From Pseudomonas sp. TH41 (lineage in GTDB: Bacteria > Pseudomonadota > Gammaproteobacteria > Pseudomonadales > Pseudomonadaceae), in NCBI RefSeq assembly GCF_016650695.1, contig NZ_JAEKFH010000003.1:1-64000 (forward strand): 64,000 bases of DNA, given 5' to 3'. Position 1 is the stretch's first letter. Each line of letters begins with the position of its first letter. Below the pieces are notes generated by a model. It made no database searches. It was not told where the DNA came from and worked only from the letters and a program-made list of their open reading frames with translations. The position numbers and the translations under genes were made by a program. This document shows, piece after piece, positions 19,428 through 28,209 of this stretch.

Positions 19428-19575
19428 TGTAGCAGCTGTCGAGCTTGCGAGGCTGCGTTCGGCGGCGCAGCCGTCGTGAAATCGGGCGGTGTGGTCTTTC
19501 AGGTAGACCGCGTGTGTCGGGTTTGCGACGGCTGCGCCGCCGAACGCAGCCTCGCAAGCTCGACAGCTGCTACAC
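19428..19575. repeat. long inverted repeat (class C, GTAGCAGCTGTCGAGCTTGC)
   Basis: Arms of ~55 bp, starting TGTAGCAGCTGTCGAGCTTG and running through TTCGGCGGCGCAGCCGTCGT, return inverted after ~35 bp. Lies between two convergent genes and could form a large hairpin. The same family recurs at 35,040. Confidence 0.88.
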
Positions 19576-19594
19576 AGCGACTACACGGGGCGAA

Positions 19595-20113
19595 TCAGCC
19601 GAGCAGTTTTTCCAGTTGCGCCGTGGTGTCCACCGCGCCCATTGTCTTGGCGGCATCCAGTGCCGAAACGCCATTGGCATCCTTGGCTTTCGGATCGGCG
19701 CCCTTGCTGATCAGGTAGTCGACGATTTCGACGCGGTTGAACATCGCCGCCATCATCAGCGCAGTGCGGCCGTCAAAGGACGAACCTTCCACTTGCGCAC
19801 CGCCTTCGACCAACGCCTTGACGACCGCCAGGTCGCCCTTGAACGCCGCGCCGGCAATCGGGCTCTGACCGTTGTCGTTGCGGATTTCCGGGTCAGCCTT
19901 GTGCTCCAGCAGGACTTTCACGGTCTCGACATGACCGTGGTAGGCGGCCAGCATCAACAGCGTGTCGCCCTTGTGGTTGCGCAGGTTAGGCGGCAAGCCC
20001 TTGGTCAGCAGCGCAGCCATCATGGCCGCATCGCCCTCGCGCGCCTTGTTGAATACCTGTTCGGCAAATTCAGCGGCTTCTTCGGGGGTCATCTGGCGGC
20101 TTTGGTCTGACAT
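19595..20113 (-). CDS. ankyrin-repeat protein
   Basis: 172 residues with four to five ankyrin repeats (for example GDTLLMLAAYHGHVETVKVL, then GQSPIAGAAFKGDLAVVKAL and RTALMMAAMFNRVEIVDYL), each ~33 residues. There is no signal peptide, so it is probably cytoplasmic and acts by protein binding. Similar small ankyrin proteins accompany catalases in pseudomonads, but no catalase is beside this one. Confidence 0.88.
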   Translation of the reverse strand: MSDQSRQMTPEEAAEFAEQVFNKAREGDAAMMAALLTKGLPPNLRNHKGDTLLMLAAYHGHVETVKVLLEHKADPEIRNDNGQSPIAGAAFKGDLAVVKALVEGGAQVEGSSFDGRTALMMAAMFNRVEIVDYLISKGADPKAKDANGVSALDAAKTMGAVDTTAQLEKLLG

Positions 20114-20210
20114 TGAAGCACTCCACGTTCAGTTATTCGCAAAGCCGACAGTTTCCCGAGCAGCCCCGAGACTGTCACTTCTTTTTTCTCATGCACGACC
20201 ATAGCCACAT

Positions 20211-22037
20211 TCAATAACGGTACTTGCCGCCCTGAATCTGCGCCAGCAGCTGTTCGGTGACTCGCACGTAAGTGTCGGTGCCCGGCAGCCAGGCGTAGAT
20301 CGGATCGTCACCGGTTTTGCCCGGATCGAAGGCTTCATCCTTGAGCCGGGTTTTCTGGTATTTGAACGTCCCGGTGGTCTCCATTTTCACTTTCACCCGC
20401 AGGAACAGTGGCACCGCATAGGCAGGCAATTGCTGGCGGGCAAACGCCAGCAGCTCGCTGAAATCCAGGGTCGCCAAGGATTCGGCCGGCGTGATCGCCG
20501 CCATCCCGGCACGTCCGTTGGTGTTCTGAATCTCGACACCGTAGGCCACGGCCTCGGAAATGGTCGGGTGTTTGAGCAGGGTGTTCTCGACTTCAGTGGT
20601 CGAGACGTTTTCGCCCTTCCAGCGGTAGGTGTCACCCAAACGATCGACGAACCGGGCATGACCAAAACCGATGTTGCGCAGCAAATCACCGGTATTGAAG
20701 TAACGGTCGCCCTTCTCGAAGACGTCGTGGAGCACCACGGTTTCAGTCTCCTGCGGATCGGTGTAACCGTCGAGTGGCGCCTTGTCGTCGATTTTCGCCA
20801 GCAACAGCCCCTCCTTGCCCTTGGCCACTTTGCGCATGAAACCTGTTGTGTCACGCGTCGGTGCGCCGCTGTCGTGGTCGTACGCCGCCAGCTCCCAGGA
20901 CATCAGCGAAAAACCGACGGTGTTGTCGAAGTTGAGGATATTGGTGAAACCAATATTGCCGTCGCTGGCGGCGTACAGCTCACAGATGTGGTTCACGCCA
21001 AAACGTCTCTTGAACTCGCCCCACGCGCCCGGGCGCAGGCCGTTGCCGATCATTTTCGTCACGCCGTGTTGACGGTCGTTGGCGCTGGGGGGTTGATCCA
21101 CCAGGTAGCGGCACAATTCGCCGACGTAGCCGAGGGTGGTCGCGCGGTAATGGCGCACGTCGCTCCAGAACTGACTGGCGCCGAACTTGCGGCGGATGGC
21201 AAACCCGGAGGCGCCGCTGATGGCCGAACCCCAGCACACGCAAAGCCCGGTGGCGTGATAGAGCGGCAACGTGCAATAGACGACATCCTCCGGGCGCATA
21301 TCCAGCGCGATCATTCCGAAGCTCACGAAACTGCGCATCCAGCGACCGTGCTTGAACACACCTGCCTTGGGCAAACCGGTGGTGCCCGAGGTGTAGATAT
21401 AGAAACAGGGGTCGTCGAAGAACACCTGCTGGCTGCTGGCGGGGTTATCGTCGCAACCGTCGGCGCAGGCGGTCATCAGGTTGATGAAACCGTTGGGCGC
21501 AATGCCCGGATGGTCATAGGTATTTTGATCGGCGACAAACCAGGTGCGCGTCGCCTCGATCGCCACTCGCTCGCGGATGGCTGAATACGCCGGGACCAGC
21601 TCTTCGCCCACAACAATCGCCGCCGGCACCACCAGGTTCAAGCTGTGAGCCAGGGCATCGCGCGTCTGCGCAGTGTTGAGCAAGGCGCTGATTGCGCCGA
21701 CCTTGGCCACCGCCAGAATCGCTACCAACAGTTCCGGGCGGTTCTCGATGAAGACCGCCACCACATCGCCCTTGCCAATGCCTTGGGCAATCAGGTGATG
21801 GGCCATGCGATTGGCCCACTGGTTAACCTGTGAATACGTGAGCACCACCTCTCCCTGCAGCAAGGCCGGGCCATCGGGATTGCGCAAGGTTGCCTGCTCG
21901 AAGCTCCAGCCGAGACCACACGTTTGGGTCGGGTCCTTGACGTTCGCGACCTTCATGCCCTTCACCAATCGGGGAATGGCTTTGGCAATGGAAGGCAGCT
22001 TACGGAGCATCATGCCCCAGGTAATCGTGTCGCTCAT
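20211..22037 (-). CDS. long-chain acyl-CoA synthetase (FATP/FadD-like)
   Basis: 608 residues of the AMP-forming ANL superfamily. The ATP/AMP motif YTSGTTGLPKAG is near residue 215, the second motif YFNTGDLLRNIGFGHARFVD near 460, and the hinge RWKGENVSTTEVE near 480. It activates long-chain fatty acids to CoA esters, closest in layout to the very-long-chain/fatty-acid transport protein subfamily. It is monocistronic, with a ~340-bp gap upstream. Confidence 0.9.
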   Translation of the reverse strand: MSDTITWGMMLRKLPSIAKAIPRLVKGMKVANVKDPTQTCGLGWSFEQATLRNPDGPALLQGEVVLTYSQVNQWANRMAHHLIAQGIGKGDVVAVFIENRPELLVAILAVAKVGAISALLNTAQTRDALAHSLNLVVPAAIVVGEELVPAYSAIRERVAIEATRTWFVADQNTYDHPGIAPNGFINLMTACADGCDDNPASSQQVFFDDPCFYIYTSGTTGLPKAGVFKHGRWMRSFVSFGMIALDMRPEDVVYCTLPLYHATGLCVCWGSAISGASGFAIRRKFGASQFWSDVRHYRATTLGYVGELCRYLVDQPPSANDRQHGVTKMIGNGLRPGAWGEFKRRFGVNHICELYAASDGNIGFTNILNFDNTVGFSLMSWELAAYDHDSGAPTRDTTGFMRKVAKGKEGLLLAKIDDKAPLDGYTDPQETETVVLHDVFEKGDRYFNTGDLLRNIGFGHARFVDRLGDTYRWKGENVSTTEVENTLLKHPTISEAVAYGVEIQNTNGRAGMAAITPAESLATLDFSELLAFARQQLPAYAVPLFLRVKVKMETTGTFKYQKTRLKDEAFDPGKTGDDPIYAWLPGTDTYVRVTEQLLAQIQGGKYRY

Positions 22038-22180
22038 TGATGCTCCCGTTGAATATTTTTATTGTCGGGCGGCGTTGAATGACCCCGAAAATACGTCAGC
22101 GGTTCTTGAGCTGTACACGCGGTTTTTGAAATGTTTTGTATCCGCGACCGATCCCCTGGACAGGGTGAGTATTGGCGAGG

Positions 22181-22200
22181 CAATTGGTTCCATCCAATTG
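22181..22200. promoter_or_regulatory. inverted repeat CAATTGG-N6-CCAATTG
   Basis: A perfect 7-bp inverted repeat with a 6-bp spacer, 118 bp before a sigma-54-like promoter. The distance suits an enhancer-binding protein. No regulator could be named. Confidence 0.4.
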
Positions 22201-22317
22201 TCGCCGACCACGCAAAATGCAGGATGCACGATGGCCATTCATGCAGATTGCACGAACGCGAAAAATGACAAAAAACTTAAAACATTGATTTACAACGACT
22301 TTATTAATTTCAAATGC

Positions 22318-22332
22318 TGGCACAAAGGCTGC
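22318..22332 (+). promoter_or_regulatory. sigma-54-like promoter TGGCACAAAGGCTGC
   Basis: Matches the -24/-12 consensus TGGCAC-N5-TTGC with GG and GC at exact spacing and one mismatch. It lies 48 bp before the DUF3509 ATG, behind an AT-rich bend-prone tract (22,260-22,312). Confidence 0.55.
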
Positions 22333-22380
22333 AACTACCTCTCCATGCTTGCCAATCAAGTGCTAACGGAGCTGATAGAC

Positions 22381-22659
22381 ATGAGCCTGATCCAGGAAAA
22401 ATTTTCGTCTTTGTTCTCCAACTTCGACGTGACCACCCAGGCGCGACCTGACGGTGGCATCTTGCTGACCTTGAGCAGCGCCGACGGTAAAGTGTTCAAA
22501 CGCTCGATTTCCTACCAGCAATTGCATGCCGGTGACCAACTGTCGTGGGCGATTAGCGCCATTCGTCGCGACATTGCCGAACAGGCCAGTGAGCTGCCGA
22601 AAATCTCCATGCTGCAGAGCCAGCAACGGTTTGCCCTGCCGTCGTATCACTCGGCGTAA
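22381..22659 (+). CDS. DUF3509 family small protein
   Basis: 92 residues beginning MSLIQEKFSSLFSNF at the ATG at 22381, with GGAG upstream. The sequence fits the pseudomonad-specific DUF3509 family (RPDGGILLTL, then ISYQQLHAGDQL and a helical IRRDIAEQ segment). No known function, no membrane segment. The long open frame starting upstream at 21,805 runs through the intergenic region and is not the gene. Confidence 0.8.
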   Translation: MSLIQEKFSSLFSNFDVTTQARPDGGILLTLSSADGKVFKRSISYQQLHAGDQLSWAISAIRRDIAEQASELPKISMLQSQQRFALPSYHSA

Positions 22660-22662
22660 ATC

Positions 22663-22768
22663 TGTGTAGGAGCGAACTTGCTCGCGAAGGACTTGAGAGC
22701 AACGCGTTTATTCAGAAAGAACGCGTTATCGTTAACGTCCCTCGCGAGCAAGCTCGCTCCTACAGATA
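22663..22768. repeat. composite REP element with inner stem
   Basis: Outer class A arms (TGTAGGAGCGAACTTGCTCG and inverse) enclose an inner imperfect hairpin AACGCGTTTATTCAG...AACGCGTTATC. The same arrangement recurs at 29,009 and, reversed inside, at 62,864. Confidence 0.85.
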
Positions 22769-22772
22769 CAGG

Positions 22773-23462
22773 TCATGCACCGTAATTTGATGGATTGATC
22801 CGGGCAAAACTGTCCACGGTGACATGCCCCGCCAGTTCGCCACCCTCTCGGGCCAGCCCGCACGTCGCCATCCCGGCCACGCGCGCCGCGTCCAGCTCCT
22901 CGACGATGTCAGACAAAAACAGAATCTGCGACGCCTCAAGGCCAATGGCCTGGGTGATGCGCGCGTAAGACTGCGCTTCACGCTTGGGCCCGGACGTGGT
23001 GTCGAAATAGCCGCTGAACAGAGGTGATAAGTCACCCGCCTCCGAGCAACCGAAAATCAGCCGTTGGGCCTGAATCGAACCCGAGGAATAAACAAACAGC
23101 GTGTAGCCTTCCTGGTGCCAGCGTTTCAGCGCTTCAACGGCATCTGGATAAACATGACCCTTCAACTGGCCGGCGTGATAACCCTGTTCCCAGACCATGC
23201 CCTGCAACGCCTTGAGCGGCGTGGCTTTGCGATCTTCGGCGATCCAGCGCAAAAGAACCTCGATGACGCGCTCAACGTCGGCGTCCGGCTCATCACTGTC
23301 CCGGCGTACGGCGGCCAGTTGCTCGGCCACATCCGCGCGTGCGGCGTGCTGCCGAACGAACGCGGGAAGGTGTTTGGCGGCGTAGGGAAACAGCACGTCG
23401 AACACAAAACTCACCGCGCTGGTGGTGCCTTCAATGTCGGTGAGAATCGCTTTGATCGGCAT
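22773..23462 (-). CDS. mtnC: enolase-phosphatase E1 (methionine salvage)
   Basis: 229 residues from the ATG at 23462, 5 bp after the mtnD stop and with a GAGG site inside mtnD. HAD-superfamily motif I (LTDIEGTT) opens the protein; YSSGSIQAQ and [13 protein letters not shown] are motifs II and III. It converts the diketo 5-methylthiopentyl phosphate to acireductone. Last gene of the MFS-mtnB-mtnD-mtnC operon. Confidence 0.94.
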   Translation of the reverse strand: MPIKAILTDIEGTTSAVSFVFDVLFPYAAKHLPAFVRQHAARADVAEQLAAVRRDSDEPDADVERVIEVLLRWIAEDRKATPLKALQGMVWEQGYHAGQLKGHVYPDAVEALKRWHQEGYTLFVYSSGSIQAQRLIFGCSEAGDLSPLFSGYFDTTSGPKREAQSYARITQAIGLEASQILFLSDIVEELDAARVAGMATCGLAREGGELAGHVTVDSFARINPSNYGA

Positions 23463-23466
23463 CGGC

Positions 23467-24012
23467 TCAGTCCTCAAGACGCGGGAATTGGCTAGCGATG
23501 TCTTCGCCGGTGAAATTGGCCACCCAGCCGTCCGGGTTGTTGAACAGACGAATCGCGACGAAATGCGGATGCTCGCCCATGTCGAACCAGTGCTTGGTGC
23601 CGGCCGGCACCGAGATCAGGTCGTTCTTCTCACAGAGCACGGCGTAGACGTAATCGTCGATGTGCAGGGTGAACAAGCCACGACCCGCGACGAAAAATCG
23701 TACTTCGTCTTCGCCGTGGCGGTGTTCTTCGAGGAACTTGGCGCGCAGCTCGGCTTTTTGCGGGTGGTTGCTGTTCAGGCTGATCACATCGACCGTGATG
23801 TAACCGCGCTCGGTCATCAGTTTGTCGATCTGCTCCTGGTAGGCGCGAATCACTTCTTCCTGGCTGGCGCCCGGCTGAATCTTCGCAGCGGCTTGCCAGC
23901 GGTCGAAGCGCACGCCCTGCTCGGCCAGGGTCGACGCGATGTCTTCGAAATGGGTCAGCACCTTGTTCGGAATATCAGGGCTTGAGACGTGGTAAACGGA
24001 CAGGCTGCTCAT
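23467..24012 (-). CDS. mtnD: acireductone dioxygenase
   Basis: 181 residues, cupin fold. The metal ligands are in [12 protein letters not shown] (near residue 95-107) with the distal histidine in AGTKHWFD. It oxidises acireductone to 2-keto-4-methylthiobutyrate and formate (Fe form). Sits between mtnB and mtnC with a ~20-bp gap to mtnB. Confidence 0.95.
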   Translation of the reverse strand: MSSLSVYHVSSPDIPNKVLTHFEDIASTLAEQGVRFDRWQAAAKIQPGASQEEVIRAYQEQIDKLMTERGYITVDVISLNSNHPQKAELRAKFLEEHRHGEDEVRFFVAGRGLFTLHIDDYVYAVLCEKNDLISVPAGTKHWFDMGEHPHFVAIRLFNNPDGWVANFTGEDIASQFPRLED

Positions 24013-24032
24013 CAGGGCAACTCCTTAACGGT

Positions 24033-24659
24033 TCATGCTTTATGGTTAAAGAGCGAGCGCATCTTCAACTCGCACTCGAACAAAAATTCAAAGGCCTCGA
24101 TCTGCCGCAAGGCATCGCTCATGCGCGCGCCCCAGGTGTAGAGGCCGTGGCCGCGAATCAGGTAGCCAACGCAATCGGGATGGGTTTCCAGCCAAGGCTG
24201 CACCTTGGCGGCGAGGCGCACAATGTCCTGATCGTTGTCGAAAATCGGCACGCGCACTCGGCACGCGTGGGTCGACACGCCGCTGAAGGCTTTTTGCAGT
24301 TCGTAGTCTTCGAACTCGATGAAGTCTTGCGGCGTCAGGCGCGACAGCACCGTGGCGTTCACCGAATGGGTGTGCAACACCGCGCCGATCTCCGGCTGCC
24401 AGCGGTAGAGCTGGGTGTGCAACAGGGTTTCGGCTGACGGCTTTTTGCCGGGCTCCAGGCTGTTGCCCGACAAGTCGGTGGCCAGCACATCATCCATGCG
24501 CAACTGGCCTTTATGCTTGCCGGAAACCGTCAGCAAGGCTTTGCTCGGAGACAGGCGCGTTGAGTAGTTGCTACTGGTGGCCGGCGACCAGCCGCGGCCG
24601 TACAGAAAACGCCCGGCATCGATGATTTCCTGGGCGAGGTGTTCACGGGTAAGGCTCAT
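24033..24659 (-). CDS. mtnB: methylthioribulose-1-phosphate dehydratase
   Basis: 208 residues, class II aldolase/adducin fold. SSNYSTRLS and the zinc-binding HTHSVNATVLSRL near residue 95, then IRGHGLYTWG near 165, are diagnostic. It dehydrates MTRu-1-P in methionine salvage. Its start overlaps the MFS stop by 4 bp (ATGA). Confidence 0.94.
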   Translation of the reverse strand: MSLTREHLAQEIIDAGRFLYGRGWSPATSSNYSTRLSPSKALLTVSGKHKGQLRMDDVLATDLSGNSLEPGKKPSAETLLHTQLYRWQPEIGAVLHTHSVNATVLSRLTPQDFIEFEDYELQKAFSGVSTHACRVRVPIFDNDQDIVRLAAKVQPWLETHPDCVGYLIRGHGLYTWGARMSDALRQIEAFEFLFECELKMRSLFNHKA

Positions 24660-25801
24660 GGCCTGTCCTCTTGCAGTCGTGTTGCAATGATAACGGCAGC
24701 CGCCAGGGCTGCGAGGCTGGCAATACTAAAGGTCAATGTGGGCCCGAGGGCGTTCCAGCTGTAGCCGGAGTACAACGCGCCGAGTGCGCCGCCAGTGCCG
24801 GCGAGCGCGGCGTATAACGCCTGGCCTTGCCCTTGCTGGCGTGCGCCGAAGCTACGTTGCACGAACTGGATGGCAGCGGCGTGAAAACTGCCGAAGGTGG
24901 CGGCGTGCAGCACCTGGGCGAACAGCAGCACCCACAAAAATTCGGCGAACGAACCGAGCAACAGCCAACGCAGCGCCGCCAGCAGGAAACTCGCCAGCAG
25001 CACCCGACGCACGGAGAAGCGCGCGAGGATCCTGCTCATCGCCAAAAACATCAGGACTTCGGCAACCACGCCGACCGCCCAGAGCAAGCCGATCAACCCA
25101 CGGCTGTAACCCAATCGTTCAAGGTGCAACGTCAGAAAGGTGTAATACGGTCCGTGACTCATCTGCATCAGCGCCACGCAACCATAGAACGCCAGGACGC
25201 CGGGGCTGCGCAATTGCTTGAGAAACCCCTCCCCCGCTACGCGATTGCCTTGGGCCGGCTGGGCATTGGGCACCCACAGGCTGCTGACCACAATACCGGC
25301 CATGATCAGTACCAGCGCCACCGGGTAGATATCGAGGCTGAGCCATTCGAATAACCGGCCCAGCACGACCACGGTAATGATGAAACCGATGGAGCCCCAC
25401 AAGCGAATCTGACTGTAGCGCTGCGTCTGACCGTTCAAATGCGCCAACGTGATGACTTCGAACTGCGGCAACACGGCGTGCCAGAAAAAGGCGTGCAAGG
25501 CCATGACCATCGCCAGCCAGGCGTAGGTTTTGCTGACGAAAATCAGCGAGAACGTCAGCAATGTGCACACGGCACCGAACCGTACGATGGCCAGACGCCG
25601 GCCGGTGTAGTCGCCGAGCCAGCCCCAGATATTCGGCGCAACGCAGCGCATCAGCATCGGGATCGCCACCAGCTCGCCGATCCGCGCGCTGGAAAAGCCC
25701 AGGTGATCGAAGTACAGCGCCAGAAACGGTGCTGTCGAACCGAGCAAGGCGAAATAGAACAGATAGAAACTGGAGAGCCGCCAGTACGGGAGCGCCGCCA
25801 C
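24656..25801 (-). CDS. MFS transporter, HcaT-like
   Basis: 381 residues, twelve predicted helices, opening ALPYWRLSSFYLFYFALLG as in the HcaT/MFS_1-like group. The start is GTG at 25801 with no clear ribosome site, and a hairpin lies 30-70 bp upstream. Its ATGA overlap with mtnB suggests a substrate connected to methionine salvage or uptake of a thio-compound; that is inference. Confidence 0.85.
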   Translation of the reverse strand: MAALPYWRLSSFYLFYFALLGSTAPFLALYFDHLGFSSARIGELVAIPMLMRCVAPNIWGWLGDYTGRRLAIVRFGAVCTLLTFSLIFVSKTYAWLAMVMALHAFFWHAVLPQFEVITLAHLNGQTQRYSQIRLWGSIGFIITVVVLGRLFEWLSLDIYPVALVLIMAGIVVSSLWVPNAQPAQGNRVAGEGFLKQLRSPGVLAFYGCVALMQMSHGPYYTFLTLHLERLGYSRGLIGLLWAVGVVAEVLMFLAMSRILARFSVRRVLLASFLLAALRWLLLGSFAEFLWVLLFAQVLHAATFGSFHAAAIQFVQRSFGARQQGQGQALYAALAGTGGALGALYSGYSWNALGPTLTFSIASLAALAAAVIIATRLQEDRP

Positions 25802-25830
25802 CGTCGTCAGACCGCAGCGGCTGTGCGGCG

Positions 25831-25868
25831 CTGTACGAAAACTGCCTGCGCGACGAGTTTTCGTACAG
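25831..25868. repeat. perfect 13-bp inverted repeat between aroC and MFS gene
   Basis: CTGTACGAAAACT and its exact complement flank 12 bp. It lies in the 82-bp gap between aroC and the MFS gene. There is no T-run after it, so it is not a standard terminator; it resembles insertion-sequence termini joined head to head. Confidence 0.6.
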
Positions 25869-25883
25869 ACCCTACGTCAGCCA

Positions 25884-26975
25884 TTAAAGCTGACCCAGCA
25901 CCGGGGTGCTCACCCGCACATCGGCGTTCTGCCCGCGATTGCGCAGCAAGTGATCCATCAACACGATGGCCATCATCGCTTCGGCAATCGGCGTGGCGCG
26001 GATGCCCACGCACGGGTCATGACGCCCCTTGGTAACGACTTCCACAGGGTTGCCATCAATGTCGATGGAACGGCCCGGCGTGGTGATGCTCGACGTCGGC
26101 TTCAGCGCCAGATGCGCAACAATCGGTTGGCCCGACGAGATACCGCCCAAAATGCCGCCAGCGTTGTTGCTGAGGAAACCTTCCGGGGTCATTTCATCGC
26201 GGTGTTCGGTGCCGCGCTGGGCAACGCTGGCGAAACCGGCGCCGATTTCTACGCCCTTGACCGCATTGATGCTCATCAGCGCATGGGCCAGCTCAGCGTC
26301 AAGACGGTCGAAAATCGGCTCGCCGAGGCCAGGCATCACGCCTTCAGCGACTACGGTAATTTTCGCACCGACCGAATCCTGGTCGCGGCGCAGCTGATCC
26401 ATATAGGCTTCCAGCTCTGGCACCTTGTCTGGATCAGGGCTGAAGAAAGCGTTCTCTTCCACCGAATCCCAGGTTTTGAACGGGATTTCGATCGGGCCGA
26501 GCTGGCTCATGTAGCCACGGATGACAATGCCCTGGGTGGCCAGGTATTTCTTCGCAATCGCCCCGGCTGCCACGCGCATGGCGGTCTCCCGGGCCGAACT
26601 GCGACCGCCGCCGCGGTAATCGCGTTCGCCGTACTTGTGGTGATAGGTGTAATCGGCGTGGGCCGGGCGGAACAGATCCTTGATTGCCGAGTAGTCCTTG
26701 GACTTCTGGTCGGTGTTGCGGATCAACAGGCCGATGGGGCAACCCGTGGTGCGACCTTCAAACACGCCGGAGAGGATTTCGACTTCGTCGGCCTCCTGAC
26801 GCTGGGTGGTGTGGCGACTGGTGCCGGGCTTGCGCCGATCCAGGTCGCGCTGCAGATCTTCCAGAGAGATCTCCAGCCCCGGCGGGCAGCCATCGACAAT
26901 GGCGACCAACGCCGGACCATGGCTTTCGCCCGCGGTGGTGACAGTGAACAGCTTGCCGTAGGTATTGCCGGACAT
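25884..26975 (-). CDS. aroC: chorismate synthase
   Basis: 363 residues. GESHGPAL near the N-terminus, [25 protein letters not shown] (FMN/phosphate) and [14 protein letters not shown] are the classic signatures. Converts EPSP to chorismate, last shared step to aromatic amino acids and folate. Upstream of the MFS-mtn genes on the same strand. Confidence 0.96.
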   Translation of the reverse strand: MSGNTYGKLFTVTTAGESHGPALVAIVDGCPPGLEISLEDLQRDLDRRKPGTSRHTTQRQEADEVEILSGVFEGRTTGCPIGLLIRNTDQKSKDYSAIKDLFRPAHADYTYHHKYGERDYRGGGRSSARETAMRVAAGAIAKKYLATQGIVIRGYMSQLGPIEIPFKTWDSVEENAFFSPDPDKVPELEAYMDQLRRDQDSVGAKITVVAEGVMPGLGEPIFDRLDAELAHALMSINAVKGVEIGAGFASVAQRGTEHRDEMTPEGFLSNNAGGILGGISSGQPIVAHLALKPTSSITTPGRSIDIDGNPVEVVTKGRHDPCVGIRATPIAEAMMAIVLMDHLLRNRGQNADVRVSTPVLGQL

Positions 26976-27104
26976 GCAGGACGCTCCGTGAAATGAACCT
27001 GAATACGTAATGCGCGCCAGTATACGCAGGCTACCCGACTAGTTCATCCTCGAACCTTATGGGTGCCCGCGAGTCCAAACCGGCATCTTGTTCATGATGG
27101 CGTG

Positions 27105-28058
27105 ATGATGCTGCGAGTTCTAGCCTTGAGCCTTACCTTGTTTACCGGCTTTGTTCAGGCCACTGTCCTGCAACGGCCGATCACATTAGACACCGGCACC
27201 GGCGAGCTTTTCGGCTCGTTGTTGCTGCCCAAGTCCGACAAGCCTGTGCCGGTAGTCCTGATCATTTCCGGTTCCGGCCCTACGGACCGCGACGGAAACA
27301 ACCCGGAGGGCGGACGCAACGACAGCCTCAAACGGCTGGCCTGGGTGCTGGCCAAACACAACATCGCCAGCGTGCGTTACGACAAACGCGGCGTGGCGGC
27401 GAGCCTTGCCGCCACCCCGGACGAACGCAATCTGTCAGTGGAGGCTTATGTCGCCGACGCCGAGGCGTGGGGTCAGAAACTCAAATCCGATCCGCGCTTT
27501 GGCCCGCTGATTCTGCTGGGTCACAGTGAAGGCGCCTTGATTGCCAGCCTCGCGGCGCCAAGCCTCGATGCCGCGGCAGTGATTTCGATGTCCGGCAGCG
27601 CCCGGCCGATCGATCAAGTGCTGCGCCAGCAACTGAGCAATCGCCTGCCGCCGCCGCTGATGCTGCGCAGCAATGAGTTGCTCGATAGCCTCAAGGCCGG
27701 TCGCACCGACGACAACGTACCGCCGCAATTGCAGGTAATTTTCCGCCCCAGCGTGCAACCGTACCTGATTTCGCTGTTCCGCCAGGACCCGGCAGCGGCG
27801 TTCGCCAAATTGAAAATGCCAGCGCTGATTATTCAGGGCAGCAATGACATTCAGGTCGGCGTCGGTGACGCGAGGATGCTCAAGGAAGCCAAACCGGACG
27901 CCGAATTGGCACTGATCGAAGGCATGAACCACGTCATGCGCATCGTGCCAAACGATATAAAACGACAGTTGGCGTCCTATAAAGATCCGCAATTGCCGCT
28001 GGCGGCGGAGCTGGGCACGCGAATTCTCGGGTTTATTGACGCTCTTCGCGCCAGTTAA
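27105..28058 (+). CDS. alpha/beta hydrolase (S33-like), exported
   Basis: 317 residues from the ATG at 27105, which gives a clean signal peptide (MMLRVLALSLTLFTGFVQA). The nucleophile elbow LLGHSEGALIA is near residue 140, after ISGSGPTDRDGNNP (oxyanion region), and a late Asp/His pair is in IQGSNDIQVG and GMNHVMR. Probably periplasmic; the substrate is unknown. A GTG far upstream adds no homologous sequence. Confidence 0.85.
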   Translation: MMLRVLALSLTLFTGFVQATVLQRPITLDTGTGELFGSLLLPKSDKPVPVVLIISGSGPTDRDGNNPEGGRNDSLKRLAWVLAKHNIASVRYDKRGVAASLAATPDERNLSVEAYVADAEAWGQKLKSDPRFGPLILLGHSEGALIASLAAPSLDAAAVISMSGSARPIDQVLRQQLSNRLPPPLMLRSNELLDSLKAGRTDDNVPPQLQVIFRPSVQPYLISLFRQDPAAAFAKLKMPALIIQGSNDIQVGVGDARMLKEAKPDAELALIEGMNHVMRIVPNDIKRQLASYKDPQLPLAAELGTRILGFIDALRAS

Positions 28059-28065
28059 GCGCTGC

Positions 28066-28119
28066 AGGGGGCGTTCTCAACTAGTTTTCACGCGTGAAAA
28101 CTAGTTGAGAACGCCCCCT
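28066..28119. repeat. 54-bp perfect palindrome
   Basis: Each 27-bp arm reads AGGGGGCGTTCTCAACTAGT then TTTCACG and joins its complement with no spacer (centre 28092/28093). Eight bases after the hydrolase stop; no T-run follows. It can extrude as a cruciform or act as a long RNA hairpin. Confidence 0.95.
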
Positions 28120-28143
28120 AGCCCTCCAGTCCTGAAAAAAACG

Positions 28144-28151
28144 GCCGATAA
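28144..28151 (+). promoter_or_regulatory. possible FliA -10 element GCCGATAA
   Basis: Exact GCCGATAA 59 bp before the next ATG. The -35 region, 15 bp upstream, matches TAAA poorly, so this is a weak call. Confidence 0.25.
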
Positions 28152-28209
28152 GTCTTTGTCGCCAGCGCTATGACTGGCGGCAACAGAGCTTGGACAGGAT
28201 CTCGCCGTT

